From Mixia osmundae IAM 14324 (taxonomy: Eukaryota > Basidiomycota > Mixiomycetes > Mixiales > Mixiaceae): 64,000 nt of DNA. This document shows, in pieces, positions 33,355 to 45,400 of the stretch. Location: NCBI RefSeq assembly GCF_000708205.1, contig NW_014575559.1:646575-710574 (forward strand), read 5' to 3'. Position 1 is the stretch's first letter. Every line of letters starts with the position of its first letter. The position numbers and the translations under genes are program-made. A model generated the notes under the pieces. It saw nothing but the letters and a program-made list of their open reading frames with translations, did not search any database and had not been told where the DNA came from.

Positions 33355-36224
33355 ATGACGGTAGATCCACGATGGACGCTGCCAGCGAGCACTGCCGAGG
33401 CTCTACACGCCTACGCTCAGCAATCGCTACCCAATACCGCGAGTACATCTGTCGACTTGGAAGCGATACTTGATGAGCTTCTCCCCGATGGTCCACCAGC
33501 TGCAGCTCGATCACTGAGTACCACTGATGCAATCAGACAGAGAGCGCCATCGGACAGAGTCAGGCACTGTCGCTCAAGCTGCAAGCGCGCATTCAAGCAT
33601 ACCGCCAAGAGATACTCGAACGCAAGGCCGCCTTGCAAGCTCAGCAGAGTCAAGGTGCAACCATAGCAGACATACAACAGCTCGTCGGGGTCCGTCTCAT
33701 CCCCTGGCACGACTACGACGCGTCTGAGTCAAGCGCAGGAGCTTTTGACCGAGGTACATCATCTGCGAGCAGGCGCGACAGAATCCGAGGTCGTCGTGAG
33801 GGAGATCACGAGGGACATCAAGTCGCTCGATCTTGCAAAACGCAACGTTGTCACTACCATCAATACTGTTCAGCGCTTCCAGTCATTGAGTAGGTCGACG
33901 CATGACGCCTGTCTTGTGCTCTCGACTGAACCGCAAATCTGCAGAACAAGCCCAGCAGAAGCTCGAAGAATTGGCGCAGACGCAGAGATACAGGGAGATC
34001 TCGCAGACGCTACAGGCAAGCCCTCTGGCTGACGTGCGTTTCAGAGTCTGACTCGCGCGCAGGTCATTGCTGAATTGGCAGTGCATTTCAATGCGTACAA
34101 GGCGGTCACCATCGTGTCAGAGCTGCAACAAAACATCAGACAGCAGCAAAACATCGTTAGAGAACGTGCAGCAGCGGAACTTACGAAAGCGTATGGCAGA
34201 TATCCCCATCCCTGGAGCTACGCTCAGTCGCGCACAGATTTACCCAAGAGAGCCGCACGCCCATAAGGAACAATACCATATTACCGGATGCTTGTCTGGC
34301 CACAGATGCATTGGGGCCAGACGCTCGTAAGACGCTCATCAATTGGTACTGCACTCACCAGCTCAAAGACTACCGTCGAATATTCAAGAGCAATGACGAA
34401 GCCGGTCAACTCGATAATCTCCCGAGGCGCTTTGCATGGTTCAGACGGATACTCCGGACCTATGAAGATGAGCATGCGAGCGTGTTTCCCACCAGCTGGA
34501 CAGTCGGTAGATGCCTCACTGGCTGCTTTGGCGAGGTGACAAGGCAGGCTCACTTTGCTCTGAAGTGCTTCCCGCTCATTCGAACGCAGGGATGATTTGC
34601 GGCATGTCATTGAGAAGACGAATAGCGCCAAGCACCTCACAGTGACAGTACTGCTTGAGAGTCTCAATGCGACCAAAGACTTTGAGCGCGAGATGTGTCG
34701 ACTCTTTTCGGTCGGACAATATAGCGAAGTTGCGTCCTCGTCCACCATGGCGCTCGGTTCCGCGCCAGAGCCCATCAGCGCGGTCTTTGTGCCGTTTCTT
34801 GATGTCTTTGTGAAAGCCCAAGATAAAACACTTGCAGAAATGTTCGGCGGCTTTCGTTCGACTTCTCGCGCCTCTTTCGGATCTGCAACACCGCACGATG
34901 CCAATGGTGATCCTGCAACCATACTGCCTTCTGCGACTGAACTTGTCTACTTTTACCGAGACACGCTCGAGCGATGCGCCAAACTCTCGAACCAAGGCCC
35001 CCTCCTCAGCCTTTGTCTGATTTATCGCAAATGGCTCAAGGTCTATGCGGATGAAATACTCGCCGGCTCCCTCTCCTCAAGACTGAGCACATCTCGAAGA
35101 TCAGGCGATACGCGTACTTCTTCTTACGAGATACAGCACGCCTGTATCATACTCAACACCAGCGCGTACTGCTCAGAGACGGCATCGCAGCTTGAAGATC
35201 GTATGAAGACTTGCATCGATGCCGGGCTGAAGGAGAAAGTCACGTTTGAGGCGGAAAAGGATCTCTTCATCGGCGTCATATCTCAATCGCTCAATTACAT
35301 CGTCCGAGAGCTCGATCATGCCATCGAGCCACCGCTTTCAATCATGGCCAAGGCACCTTGGTCAACCTCGGAGCTCGTCTCGTCGGAATCAGCGTATACC
35401 GGCTCGCTGAATAGGGCGATCAGCGAGACGATCGACGCCGCAAAGTCTCATATCGATAGCAAGAAGTACGTCAGAAGTCTGTGCGATCGAGCGATAGGAA
35501 TCGTCTTGACCAAATTCATGCAAAACATCATCCGCTGTCGACCTATCACCCATGTCGGCGCTGAGCAGGTAAGCCAGTCTTCGATCCTGGTCCACTGCAG
35601 CCTAAGGGAGCATTGCAGCTTATGCTCGACTTGCAAAGCCTCAAGCGATGTCTGCTTCAGCTACCCCAATTGAGCGAGGAGCAACCGAATGCCTCATATG
35701 CTCGACTGGTCAACAAAGGTGTCGGCCGTATCGATATCATTCTCAAAGTCGTCATGGAGAAGGAACACCCGCCGGATGCGTTCGTTCAGAATTACCTCAT
35801 TCTCATTCCCTGCATGTCCTTTTCGGACTTTCAGAAGATCCTCGACCTCAAGGTATGCAGACTATACAGAGATCTGCCTGCACACTGACTGCGCGGGCAG
35901 GGCGTGCGACGGACGGATCAGAATTCGCTCTTGGACGTGTTCCTCGCGCAGACGTCAAGCAAGACTGATCTCAGCGACTCGTCTTTCTTATCGTACGCGT
36001 GTGCATGCACGCTCGGCATACAGCACTGACAGTCATGCAGATCGCTTGATATGGATCCAGAAGCTTCGCCGGGACCCGCATCTGCGGGGATCTTTGGAGG
36101 ATTGGGGATCACGACTTCCTACAGCTTGAGCAATTCGCCGCTTTTGTCGAACCCAGGCAAGTCGGTGCCTAGCACGACGGGCGGCTTACGAGCTGGTCTC
36201 GGGTTCAGTAGCCTGTTCGGATGA
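33355..36224 (+). CDS. VPS53: GARP complex subunit Vps53
   Basis: Tethering-complex subunit for endosome-to-Golgi vesicles. Ten exons (33355-33490, 33541-33689, 33739-33889, 33945-34015, 34063-34190, 34238-34543, 34590-35568, 35619-35852, 35901-35992, 36041-36224) join in phase into about 809 residues. The coiled-coil head has EVVVREITRDIKSLDLAKRN. The middle has FAWFRRILRTYEDEHASVFP, CFGEVTRDDL and KSHIDSKKYVRSLCDRAI. The tail is LILIPCMSFSDFQKILDLK plus a Gly/Ser-rich end. Two introns have GC donors: 34016-34062 (CAG|GCAAGC) and 34544-34589 (AAG|GCAGGC); the second rebuilds EVTRDDL. Confidence 0.93.
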
Positions 36225-36281
36225 TGTACTACATGCATGGCAACAGAAACAGTGGTCATGAATCTGGACGACAGGATCTCT

Positions 36282-37174
36282 TTAGCGCTCGGCATTGTTG
36301 AGTAGCCTGAGGATCGACAGGAACAGATTGAGAACGTCGAGGTAGAGACTGACGACGGCGATGATGTACTCGTCTGGGGAGAGTCTGTTCATGATCATGT
36401 GCGTGTCGTAGAGGATGTAGGCGCTCTGTCGGAAGAGGTCAGCTTGATCTCGCTACGGCAGAAGGCAGGAGGACGCACAAAGAGCAGTGTTCCCACTCCG
36501 GCAAAGACGGCATCCATGACGCGTGAGAATGGGAAGAAGACACCGACGATGCCGGTGAAGAAGAAGACGAGGAGGATGCCATAGAGGTAGGAGCCCCAGT
36601 GTGAGAAGTCGTACTTGCTCTGCATGGTGAAGAGAGTCAAGCCGACGAAGACAAAGCAGGTGATGACGAGTGCTTGAAGGACAATCTTTTGATCGAACAT
36701 CGCCACTGTCGCGCCTACGCCAATACTCTCCAACAGGGTGAACGTGCTCAGTAGGATGATGTTGGCCGGTGAAGAGTGACGCTTGGCGAAGAGCACGAAG
36801 AGGTTGATGATTGCCAGGATGAGCGGCACGAAGACGATGGCGGTATGCGCTTGGGTCCATGTGGTGACGCTGGGAGTGCTCATGATGACGCCGACGAGGG
36901 TGGTACCCAAGATCTGGAGGAAGAGCATGGTGTAGACCTTGCGGATGAACGCCTGACGGATCTCAGGACTGCTGTCCGAGACGGTCGTCTCCTTCCAAGA
37001 GTCATCTTGCTGGCCTTCTAGATCGCCCGAGGCATCGTCGCCCCATGAACCGAGTCCTCGGCTGGACTGCTGGGCGAGCAAGGGTTCCTGGCTGCCGGTG
37101 GTGCCGTACTGCTTCGTCGGCTTCGATGGCTCGTCTGCATAGCTCGGTGGCGGCACGGTATAACCCCCTGACAT
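36282..37174 (-). CDS. BXI1: Bax inhibitor-1 / LFG family protein (TMBIM)
   Basis: Multi-span ER/vacuole membrane protein linked to calcium and stress tolerance. Two exons (37174-36479, 36425-36282) give about 279 residues. A proline/serine-rich cytosolic head (MSGGYTVPPPSYADEP) precedes six to seven membrane spans. Family landmarks: RQAFIRKVYTMLFLQILGT, SIGVGATVAMFD, and the C-terminal SAYILYDTHMIMNRLSPDEY. The first in-frame ATG is at 37174; a longer open frame upstream lacks an ATG. It shares a 182-bp divergent promoter with eIF1 and is convergent with VPS53 at 57 bp. Confidence 0.94.
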
Positions 37175-37356
37175 CTTCGAGCTTGACTCTGCGGCGGCGT
37201 CGTTGACAGTGCGCGTCAGCAGATTGGCCAAGGGTGCGTCCAGTAAGTGTCGTACGAGCTTGTTGGGTCAGCACTCGCAAGTCTGGAGCGGCCGACTAGC
37301 TCACAAGACAGGTCTTTGCACAGCCAAAAGCTCACAGAGACACGACTTGGAAGCTT

Positions 37357-37854
37357 ATGAGCGGTGGGCCAGGCAAGTTTGCGAGTGATCACCGGATCAC
37401 AGCCGAGCTAACGGCTGTGGCGAGTCGCGCAGAGAATTTGAAGGCCTATGATCCTTTCGCAGACGTAGGCGACGAGGATACAGATGTTGGCATAGGTTCA
37501 GGAGTGACCAAGCAAGAGTTTGAAGGCAAGAAAGGCTCGGGCATCGTTCACGTGCGAGTGCAACAGCGAAACGGTCGAAAGACTCTGACGACCATCCAAG
37601 GTATCGACGAGAAGAAGTTCAGCCTGAAGAACATCCTCAAGCACTTCAAGAAGGAGTACTCCTGCAACGGAACGCTTATCGAAGACGACGATCTAGGTCG
37701 CGTCATTCAGCTCCAGGGCGACCACCGCGCCAAAGTCGCACCTTTCTTACTCGAGCTTGGCATCTGTGAGTTGAGCTGCAAGTGCATGCTGCTCAGATGC
37801 TCATCGTGTCCATCTGTCCCAGCCAAGGAGTCCATCAAGCTACACGGCGCCTGA
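37357..37854 (+). CDS. SUI1: Translation initiation factor eIF1
   Basis: Start-codon fidelity factor on the 40S subunit. Three exons: 37357-37363 (7 nt), 37433-37765, 37823-37854, giving about 123 residues. Splicing after ATGAGCG gives MSENLKAYDPFADVGDED, the usual family start; reading through the first intron (69 nt, branch GCTAAC) would add an unrelated 25-residue extension. The core has VHVRVQQRNGRKTLTTIQGI, FKKEYSCNGTLIEDDDLG and VIQLQGDHR, ending GI-SKESIKLHGA across the second intron. An in-frame insert near residues 20-40 makes it slightly longer than the usual 108-113. Confidence 0.96.
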   Translation: MSGGPGKFASDHRITAELTAVASRAENLKAYDPFADVGDEDTDVGIGSGVTKQEFEGKKGSGIVHVRVQQRNGRKTLTTIQGIDEKKFSLKNILKHFKKEYSCNGTLIEDDDLGRVIQLQGDHRAKVAPFLLELGICELSCKCMLLRCSSCPSVPAKESIKLHGA

Positions 37855-38311
37855 GTGTGAGAGCCATCGCGGCCCTAGCATGCGACTACCCTGACGCGTC
37901 TTACGCCTTTGGTCAACCCACGCCCGCGCCCATCTCGTCTACTTTACAATTTCCAGCAACGCCAAAGCAAGAATGACATTTCATCGTTCCTTGCGTCCGG
38001 TCAAGCAGCACTTTCGCCTGTCAGTCTCGCCTGCAAGAGTCGAAGATCGATCGCCCCTGGCAAGGTTACTTTGTCCCGAAGAAGCCATGCCTGGATAGTC
38101 ATTGATCATCTCTGATCTCTTTTGTGTCGCACTGTACTGCTTTTCATGACCTCTGGCCCTCCGCTCTCCTGCACCGTGCTCTCTTGCCCATAGGTTCGCT
38201 CCACTTCGCTGATATTCGGCCTCTCGGCATTCTCGGCGTTAGGCGCGTCATCGCATCGGCTCGTGCTGCTCGAGCACTGAATTAAATCCAACCTATCCTG
38301 TTCATTCTCTC
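37855..38311. other. Intergenic between eIF1 and lipase, nothing recognised
   Basis: This 457-bp gap lies between two plus-strand genes. Only short frames without family resemblance are seen; it should hold the eIF1 terminator and the lipase promoter. Confidence 0.5.
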
Positions 38312-39927
38312 ATGGACGTGCATCTTGTCGTTCTCTGTCACGGTCTCTGGGGCACACCAGGTATGTTCGTCGGCGCTTGAGGTGCAGACTCCACTGAACC
38401 TCCCCGTGCAGACAATGTGATTGCTTTGGAGCACGCCATCATCGCCAAAGCAGAACAGACTGGTGCTCGTGTCGTCGTCTCTCGACCGAAAGGCAACGAA
38501 AGTACTCTCACGTATGACGGCATCGACCATTGCGCTGAGCGAGTCTGCGATGTCATCGACGCCGAAATTGCAGACATCGAGAGCAAGGGCGATCATGTTG
38601 CCAGATTCTCCATGGCAGGCAAGCACTCATTGGTCTGACATGCACGTGCGCTCATGCATCAGTGTAGGCTACTCGCTCGGTGGTCTAGTCGCTCGCTTTG
38701 CGCTCGGCATCTTGCATTCACGAACACCTTCATTCTTCAGTACGATCAAGCCAGTCAACTTTGCTCTCTTTGCGTCCCCTTCAATAGGGATACCCATCTA
38801 CTCTGGGACAGTATGGCCAGTTATCTCCTCCTTCTTTGGCTCCCGGATCCTGTCACGCTCGGGCGCTCAGCTGTATGGCAAGGACCGCTTCTTCCAAGGT
38901 CGTCCATTGCTAGACGTGCTCGCTCAGCCCGGCTCATCCTTCTACGAAGCACTCAAGAGCTTCGAACGTGTCGAGGTCTATGCTAATGGCATACACGACC
39001 GCACGGTGCCCTTTCATACTGCCGCCATCTCTGAACATGACCCATTCGCTGCAGCGAGGATGAAGGCCATGCGCGCACTCAAAGCTCATGCCGTCGATCT
39101 CGAGCAAGACGAAGATCCTGATCTCGCTTACGGTGGTCTCAGGATGTGCGACGAGCCTCTTCACCGAGTACGGCGTGCGCTGACCTTGATCTTGATTCAG
39201 ATCGATCGATCAAGAGTATCCGCCCATCATCAAGTCTTACGAAGCCTGCGAGCCCAAGAAGTTGCCACAAGGCGACGTGCAGCCAGCACCATCATTCGCG
39301 CGTCGATTAGGGCGGCGGTTACCGAAATGGCCAGCCATTCTCAGACCAAGCCGATATCCATTCAGGAAGCCCGTAAATTACATTGTCGTCTTCTGTTTTC
39401 CCGTTTTCGTCACACTCGCCGTCACCGTCTTTCTCACATCGAGTATCATTCAGACGTTCCGATCGCGTAGGAGGATACAAGGGTTGCGGAAAGGCGAGCT
39501 GGCCAGCAGAGAGGGCCGCATGCGACGCGTTGGCTTGCTAGAGAAGGCTGGCGATAACATCAGAACGGCCCTCTCTGACATTGTCGAGAATGCCGGCGTG
39601 CGAGACTCTGTGGGAACAAACACGCCTACAAAGGGCGAGACACAGACCAGCGGCAAGTACGCTTTACTTGATGCGCAGGCAGAATCAGCCGACGATCTCT
39701 CGGTCGACAATGTCGATGCTACCATCGATCCCACTTTTACAGATGCACAGCGTCGCATGATCAAACATCTCAATGCTATTCCTCAACTAAAAAAGCACGT
39801 TTGCTACTTCGATATGAGTTACCTCACCCGACCGCATTCGCACGGCATCATCGTCGCACGAGACGGCAAATTGAACGCAAAGGGATTACTGGTCGTGCGA
39901 CACTGGGCAGAGCATTTTGTATACTAA
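38312..39927 (+). CDS. DUF676-type lipase (Rog1-like serine hydrolase)
   Basis: Alpha/beta-hydrolase of the DUF676 group, presumed to act on phospholipid or monoacylglycerol. Four exons (38312-38360, 38412-38618, 38668-39145, 39201-39927) give about 486 residues. Landmarks: VVLCHGLWGTPDN at the start, the nucleophile elbow GYSLGGLVARFALG, FALFASPSIGI, and YANGIHDRTVPFHTAAI with the catalytic Asp/His region. The second intron (38619-38667) has a GC donor (CAG|GCAAGC) and is needed to join SMA to GYSLGG. The C-terminal part has a hydrophobic segment (YIVVFCFPVFVTLAVTVFL), suggesting membrane association. Confidence 0.88.
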
Positions 39928-39987
39928 TGATACGCATAGACAAGCATGCATGGTATACAGCGAACAGCGAAGGTCGAGATCAGCAGT

Positions 39988-41999
39988 CTATGCCTCACTA
40001 TGGCGTTTCTTCTTCTTCTTCTTTTCGCCATTGACTTCTGCCCCGACTAATTGACTTCCCCCCGTCGTCTCAGCTTCTTCTGCCTTGCGCTTCTTCGAGC
40101 TCGTGCTCGGGTCTGGAACCGCGGCGGCAGGCAGTGCGTCTGTATTGGCTGCCGCTGCCGCTGCTTTTGCAGCCTTCTTCAGTCGCTTGGCTTCCTTCCG
40201 CGCCGCCTTATCGGTTGTTTCGTCAGCAAGATCGGCAGAATGTGACGCATCGCCGTTGATGCCGTTGGTGAGGGTTGCAGTAGATGTCCCGGCCTTGGCT
40301 GCCTTTGCAGCTCGCTTTTCCTCTTTCCGCCTCTTCTTTGCTGCCTTCTCATCCTCGTCGCCCGTCATGGACACTTCTGGCGAGACTGGCTGACGTTGTG
40401 TCGGTATCAAGCTGTCGGCAGCAGAATTGTAAGTTGCGCCTGTACCTCTCATCTCGAAAGGCGCCTGGTTGCCTCGATCACTTCTGTCCGCTCGCCTGAC
40501 GCTCTGGATACCCATGCCTTCTTGCAAAAATCGCAATCGAGACTCGAGTTTCGCACGCGCTGCAAGACCAATCGATGGTGCTTCCTCGCCTGATCGCGTA
40601 TCTGCGTCTGCTAGTGCATCGAGTCGAATCGAAAGCGCAGCCTTAGTAGCAACCATACGGGCCATCTTGCCCTTTAGCTTTTGCGGCGCTTGACCGACCA
40701 GGCTCGCATGGAAGATGAGCCCATATTTGGGTGTGTCGTGCTTGGTCTTCATCGCCCTGAACAATGCTTTTTCTGCTCCGAGGATCTGGACAGTACTCGC
40801 CGGTTGCTTCGCAAGATTGAGCAGTGTGCCGGCGTGGGCGATCAACCTGGCGCCGACTAGCTCACCGAGCAATGCAGTCAGATTGGGCGCAATGGCGGCC
40901 ATACGGTTTTGCAGGTACGAGTAAAGTTCGGCGCGATAGGTCGTGATGGAGATGACTTGATCAGTCAGCAGATGGATATGTGCAAGATCAGAATCCGAGA
41001 TTTCTGTGCCCATCGAAATGACAGCAGCAGCTTTGAGGGTCTCTTCCTCCTGCTCTGGCAAGATAGTCGAAAAGTCTGTCGAGGCTGCATTGGTGCGGAG
41101 TCCCATGGCTTTGACGACTTTGGCATAGGCGAGATTGTCCGAGATGATCTTGGCCATCTCTGGGAAGTGCCATCCGTACCATTCCTGGTCACCAGCCGTC
41201 AGACACAGCGCACAGCTTGCACGGGCTAGGCTTACCTTGACGCGCATAGAGTAAATGTTGATCTCCTTATCGAGGTCGTCGAGCAGAGCGATGGCTTGCA
41301 CTATCATCGTATCCACCTTGTCCGGCGAAAACTTGAGCTTGTATCTGCAGGTCTCTGTGAGCAATCGGCTTGTGACGGCGATAGCGAGACGTACCTCGAC
41401 AGTGAATGCGAAAGGCCGAGCGCCATCGTGTTCAGGTCGCTCTCCTCGACCTGATACTCGCCCAGGAGTGCGGCAATCTGAGTTCGCATGCCTCGGTAAA
41501 GATCTTGCGTCTGCAGCTTCGTCGACTCAGAGATGACTTGGATCTCCAACTTTTTCGAGATTGCGCCGCCTGTCAGGATTGCAGAATATTGAGCATGAAA
41601 TGCGAGTCTCAGAGTTGCGCACACCCACCTAGCTTGGGATCGCTGACGAGAAGGGTCTCTTTGGCAGTCGCAGAGCCTTTCTTGCCGACATGCTTGTCTT
41701 GTACCTCCTCTACAAGAAATTTCTTGAGTGACTTTGACAGCTTGCCGGCTGAGATGGCGGTGATGTCTTCGACGGCATCTGCAGTAGATGAAAATCGATG
41801 GATCGATTGTAGCTTCAGCCTGTCAAATTTGGGGATCCCATGAGCCTCAGCGGCAAGAGATGTGCAAGACGACAACGGACAAGTTGTTGGCTCCTTCTGG
41901 CGTTTCAAATTCCTTCCAGAGATTCTTGTCTTCGAGCTTGCCATTGTCGGCGAGCCTGAACAGACAGAAGCCGAGCGAGGTCTCGTATAGAACCAGCAT
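39988..41999 (-). CDS. NOP58: Box C/D snoRNP core protein Nop58
   Basis: Nucleolar scaffold of 2'-O-methylation snoRNPs. Five exons (41999-41881, 41819-41629, 41569-41395, 41344-41236, 41184-39988) give about 596 residues. It begins [14 protein letters not shown], followed by the coiled region and [19 protein letters not shown]. The Nop domain has [48 protein letters not shown] and [16 protein letters not shown] long lysine/alanine-rich tail ends in [11 protein letters not shown], typical of Nop58 rather than Nop56. Convergent with the lipase gene (60 bp). Confidence 0.97.
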
Positions 42000-42400
42000 A
42001 CCCTACCAATTTGCAGCCTAAGAGAAGAATTCGGAGAGGCACCTCGGCACGTGAGTGTACCCATCAGATGAAAAAAATCAAATCGCGACGCGACGACACT
42101 GTTTACACGCGCGAGAGTCAAGGCCAAAGCAGTGCTCTAGGCTGAATAGACACCCGGCATCTCTTGTCCGAAGAGCATCGCATCAGAGCGGCTCGATAAC
42201 GGCGTCGGCCAGCAGAGACTGCACTGGATTGCGACTCCGAACAAGGTTTGTCAGGCGTATCGACTTTCGAGATCGCATATAGTCCGTCCGACAGAGCTGA
42301 TACTCGTCTTGTCCTTGCACACAGCACCCGCTCGATACCGAGTGCCTGTGTGCTTGCGTCTGCCGAGGTTCTACCCAAGTATGCAACGCCGCTCGGGTGC
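42000..42400. promoter_or_regulatory. Divergent NOP58 / WEE1 promoter region
   Basis: About 400 bp between the start codons. The WEE1 frame stays open upstream of ATG 42401 back to about 42248 but has no ATG there, so the actual WEE1 start could lie in an unseen upstream exon. No clear motif was seen. Confidence 0.4.
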
Positions 42401-45400
42401 ATGTACGACGGCAAGATGACCTTACCAGGTGTAACCTCTGAACTGCCAGATCCGATGCTCGAATCGCTCGACAGCAATCTGCCATTCGAGCAGCACGATA
42501 CTCTACGAGCAGCAGCAAGCACCGCCAGGGACGGCATGTCCGGAGAACCAAAGTTCCATCTGTTCACGCCTTCAGCTTCGTCCAGACGGGATCTTGCAGT
42601 GTCGACTTCTGGCTTCCATCTACAAATCCATGGGAAACACCTCGGCGCAGACCTGTCGCCTACATCTGCAGAAGAGCAGATCTCCTCGGATGACTCGCCC
42701 AGTCGCGTCTTGAGCACTGTCAGAGGCTTTCCCGCCGCTGTCGCCTGGCCGACCGCCACGCTCACCGGTAGCGCGACTGTACCTGCTCGCCAAACTCAGC
42801 CAGGCCAGAAGAACTTTGATCTGTCTAACTGGCAGGATGATCTCGAGGCAATCAGAGGAACTTCATCCGTGCCACGTCATCTTGCCACTCTTCGTCAGTT
42901 CAGTCAGCCAGAGACAGAGATCCGGTCGGGCCGGGCGATTGGACTTCCTGAGGAGCTCGATGTTGAGATTGGAGCTTCTGGTACTTCCCCGCTCGAATGG
43001 CATCACCGGCAACAGGTTCTCACTCGTCGAGATCAGGTCATTGCTGATGCCTGCCATGCGGACCCTGCCCCACCAGAAGAGGAGGAAACTCGAGCTACTC
43101 GAAGACGCTCACTGAGCCGTACGAGCTCTCGAACAGACTATCTTCCACGTGCAGGGACGAGTCGCGCGCTTTCGGAGCTTGCAGAGTCAACCGAACCTTG
43201 CCATCGATCTCCGAGATCACTGTCCGGCGTCAAGAAGTCGAGCTCCGCGCCGGGCGTCGCGACCGTTGCGCTCACTGGTTCAGCACGATATCAGACAAGA
43301 ACGCATCGCAAGCGGACCTCTTCAAGCTGCGCTTCGCTCGCTTCCTCGCTATCTTCAACCTCTTTACACAATGCGCACAACGTGCTCAGCTCGAACAGCA
43401 TAGGCAGTCTACAGATGACCACACGATCTCGCTCGGGCTCTGCCTCTGCATCAGGCAAGCGACCAGCCCCACTGAACCTGCATAGCAGCTCAAGATCATC
43501 GAAATCGTTTCCCGACTTTGCCGACTTGCCTGTTGCTTCTACTTCGCAAGCTTCACTCATGCGACATCAGAATGAGAGTTCGGCGACCACCAGTCAGAGC
43601 TCTTCCATGAACTCCTTGAAACATTCCCAGTCTAGCGCGCGAATGTCGTCCTCATCTTCGACATCTGCAACAAGTGACGAGTTCCTGGGCACGCCGACTT
43701 TGTCGAACAAAGGCACAGATTGCACCGGCAGGACAAGTGACGACCTCCTTCGCGATGATGATGCCTTCTGTGGGTTCGACGAGGACCTCGAGCCAATGCC
43801 GGGCGCTCGAAGATCCAGTCAAGTGGCTTTCCAGGATGACGATGGTGATGATGAAGCTTTGCCGCGCGCAACAAAGCTAGCTACGGCTATTGGGTTCTTC
43901 AAGAATCAGCAGACGACAACCGAGAAGCATGCGCGAGTCAAGCTGCCTCGTATCGCGTCGCCTTTCGGACCCAGCAGCTGGCTCAATAATCCGAGCTTCG
44001 GTCGCTCATCATCGTACGGCCCACCACCTCCGCCAGATGAGGCAGCTGCCGCTGCGGCTTATGCAGAGCAGGAAAACGTCACGCCTAGTTCACATACGAG
44101 TAGTCAGGCGTCGATACTGACGGCAGACAGTATGACGCCTACCAAAGTATCTCCTGCTCGTGGCGACGAGATGCAAGATATTTCCTTTGGCGAATCGCAA
44201 TCGAGCGACGAGTCTGTACTTGCACAGCGTAGTGCGCACGCTGACCACCAGTCTCATATCGATGCGAGCGCTGCTGCTCGAGCGTTCGAGTACTTTGACG
44301 GTGGCGCGTATGCCTCTCCTCGACAACGCACCAAGACATGGACGTCGACGATGTCAGCTCACAAGCCTGATTACAGTCTTGCTGCCCCGTCGAGTCCGAT
44401 CTCGAATAAGATAGAACGCGACAGTCCCTCGCCGAGCTCAGTCTTTGCCGCGCCCCAGACTCGGCAGAAAGGCAAATCGATCTCGCACGCTAGCACCACA
44501 GCGCGACCTTGGCTTGAGCAGGCCGCACCTCCCTCTCCTGCCCCGTCGAAAAGCGTGATGCGCGCCTTGTCACCAGCTGCTCTCAATCGTGGTCCAGAAG
44601 CAGCACACGCGGCAGCAGCAAACGTGCACAAGGTCATCTCCGTCGACAATCTGGCACTCAACAACACTCATCGCTCTTCGCCTTTCTCGCGCCCCGGCAC
44701 AACCACGACGCCGGGCGGCACATCACACATGGTTCATCCGAGCGTGCATCCTCTGCGCAACACGCAAAACATTGCAAGCCCAATTAATGTCCGCAAGCGC
44801 AACGCTAACGGCCATGTCGTCATGTCGTCTGGGACATCGATACTCACCCGCGGTGGTAGTCGGCTAGCGTTCCATTCGCCGATGGTGGCAGCCGAGTCCT
44901 CTCCGCTGTCGAGAAATGTCGAAGACACTGCAATGTCGGAAGGGCGCAGTCTGCAGACTCCGAGTCGTCCAGTCTCCACGCCGATGCGCAAGGCGTTGAC
45001 GGCTTCGGGCTCGTCATCATCGCCAAGCAGACATGGCTCCATCAGTCCGCACGCGCCTTCACTCTCGCCATCGCAGCATGCTCAATATGATGCTGCTCTG
45101 TCAACACGCTCGAGCGCTCGACATCCAGTCATTGCGCAGCTGTCACGATCGAATGGTCCTGGTGCGTTCAGTACTCCGCCAGCATACAAGACCGTCAAAC
45201 CACTTCAAGCCGCGTTTCTCTCAACAGGTCTCATATCCAAGCGCAGCCGTCCCAGAGTGGCCTCAAATGTCAGTCTTGCGCCGCCCTTCGGCCTGCTTGT
45301 CGCCGGCGCAGATGTCGCACTCAACGACGACGAGTCGTTCGAGTCAGGTGATATGTCCTATCTGGCTAGCGCGCATCCTGGCGTCCTTCAGCGCGGGCCG

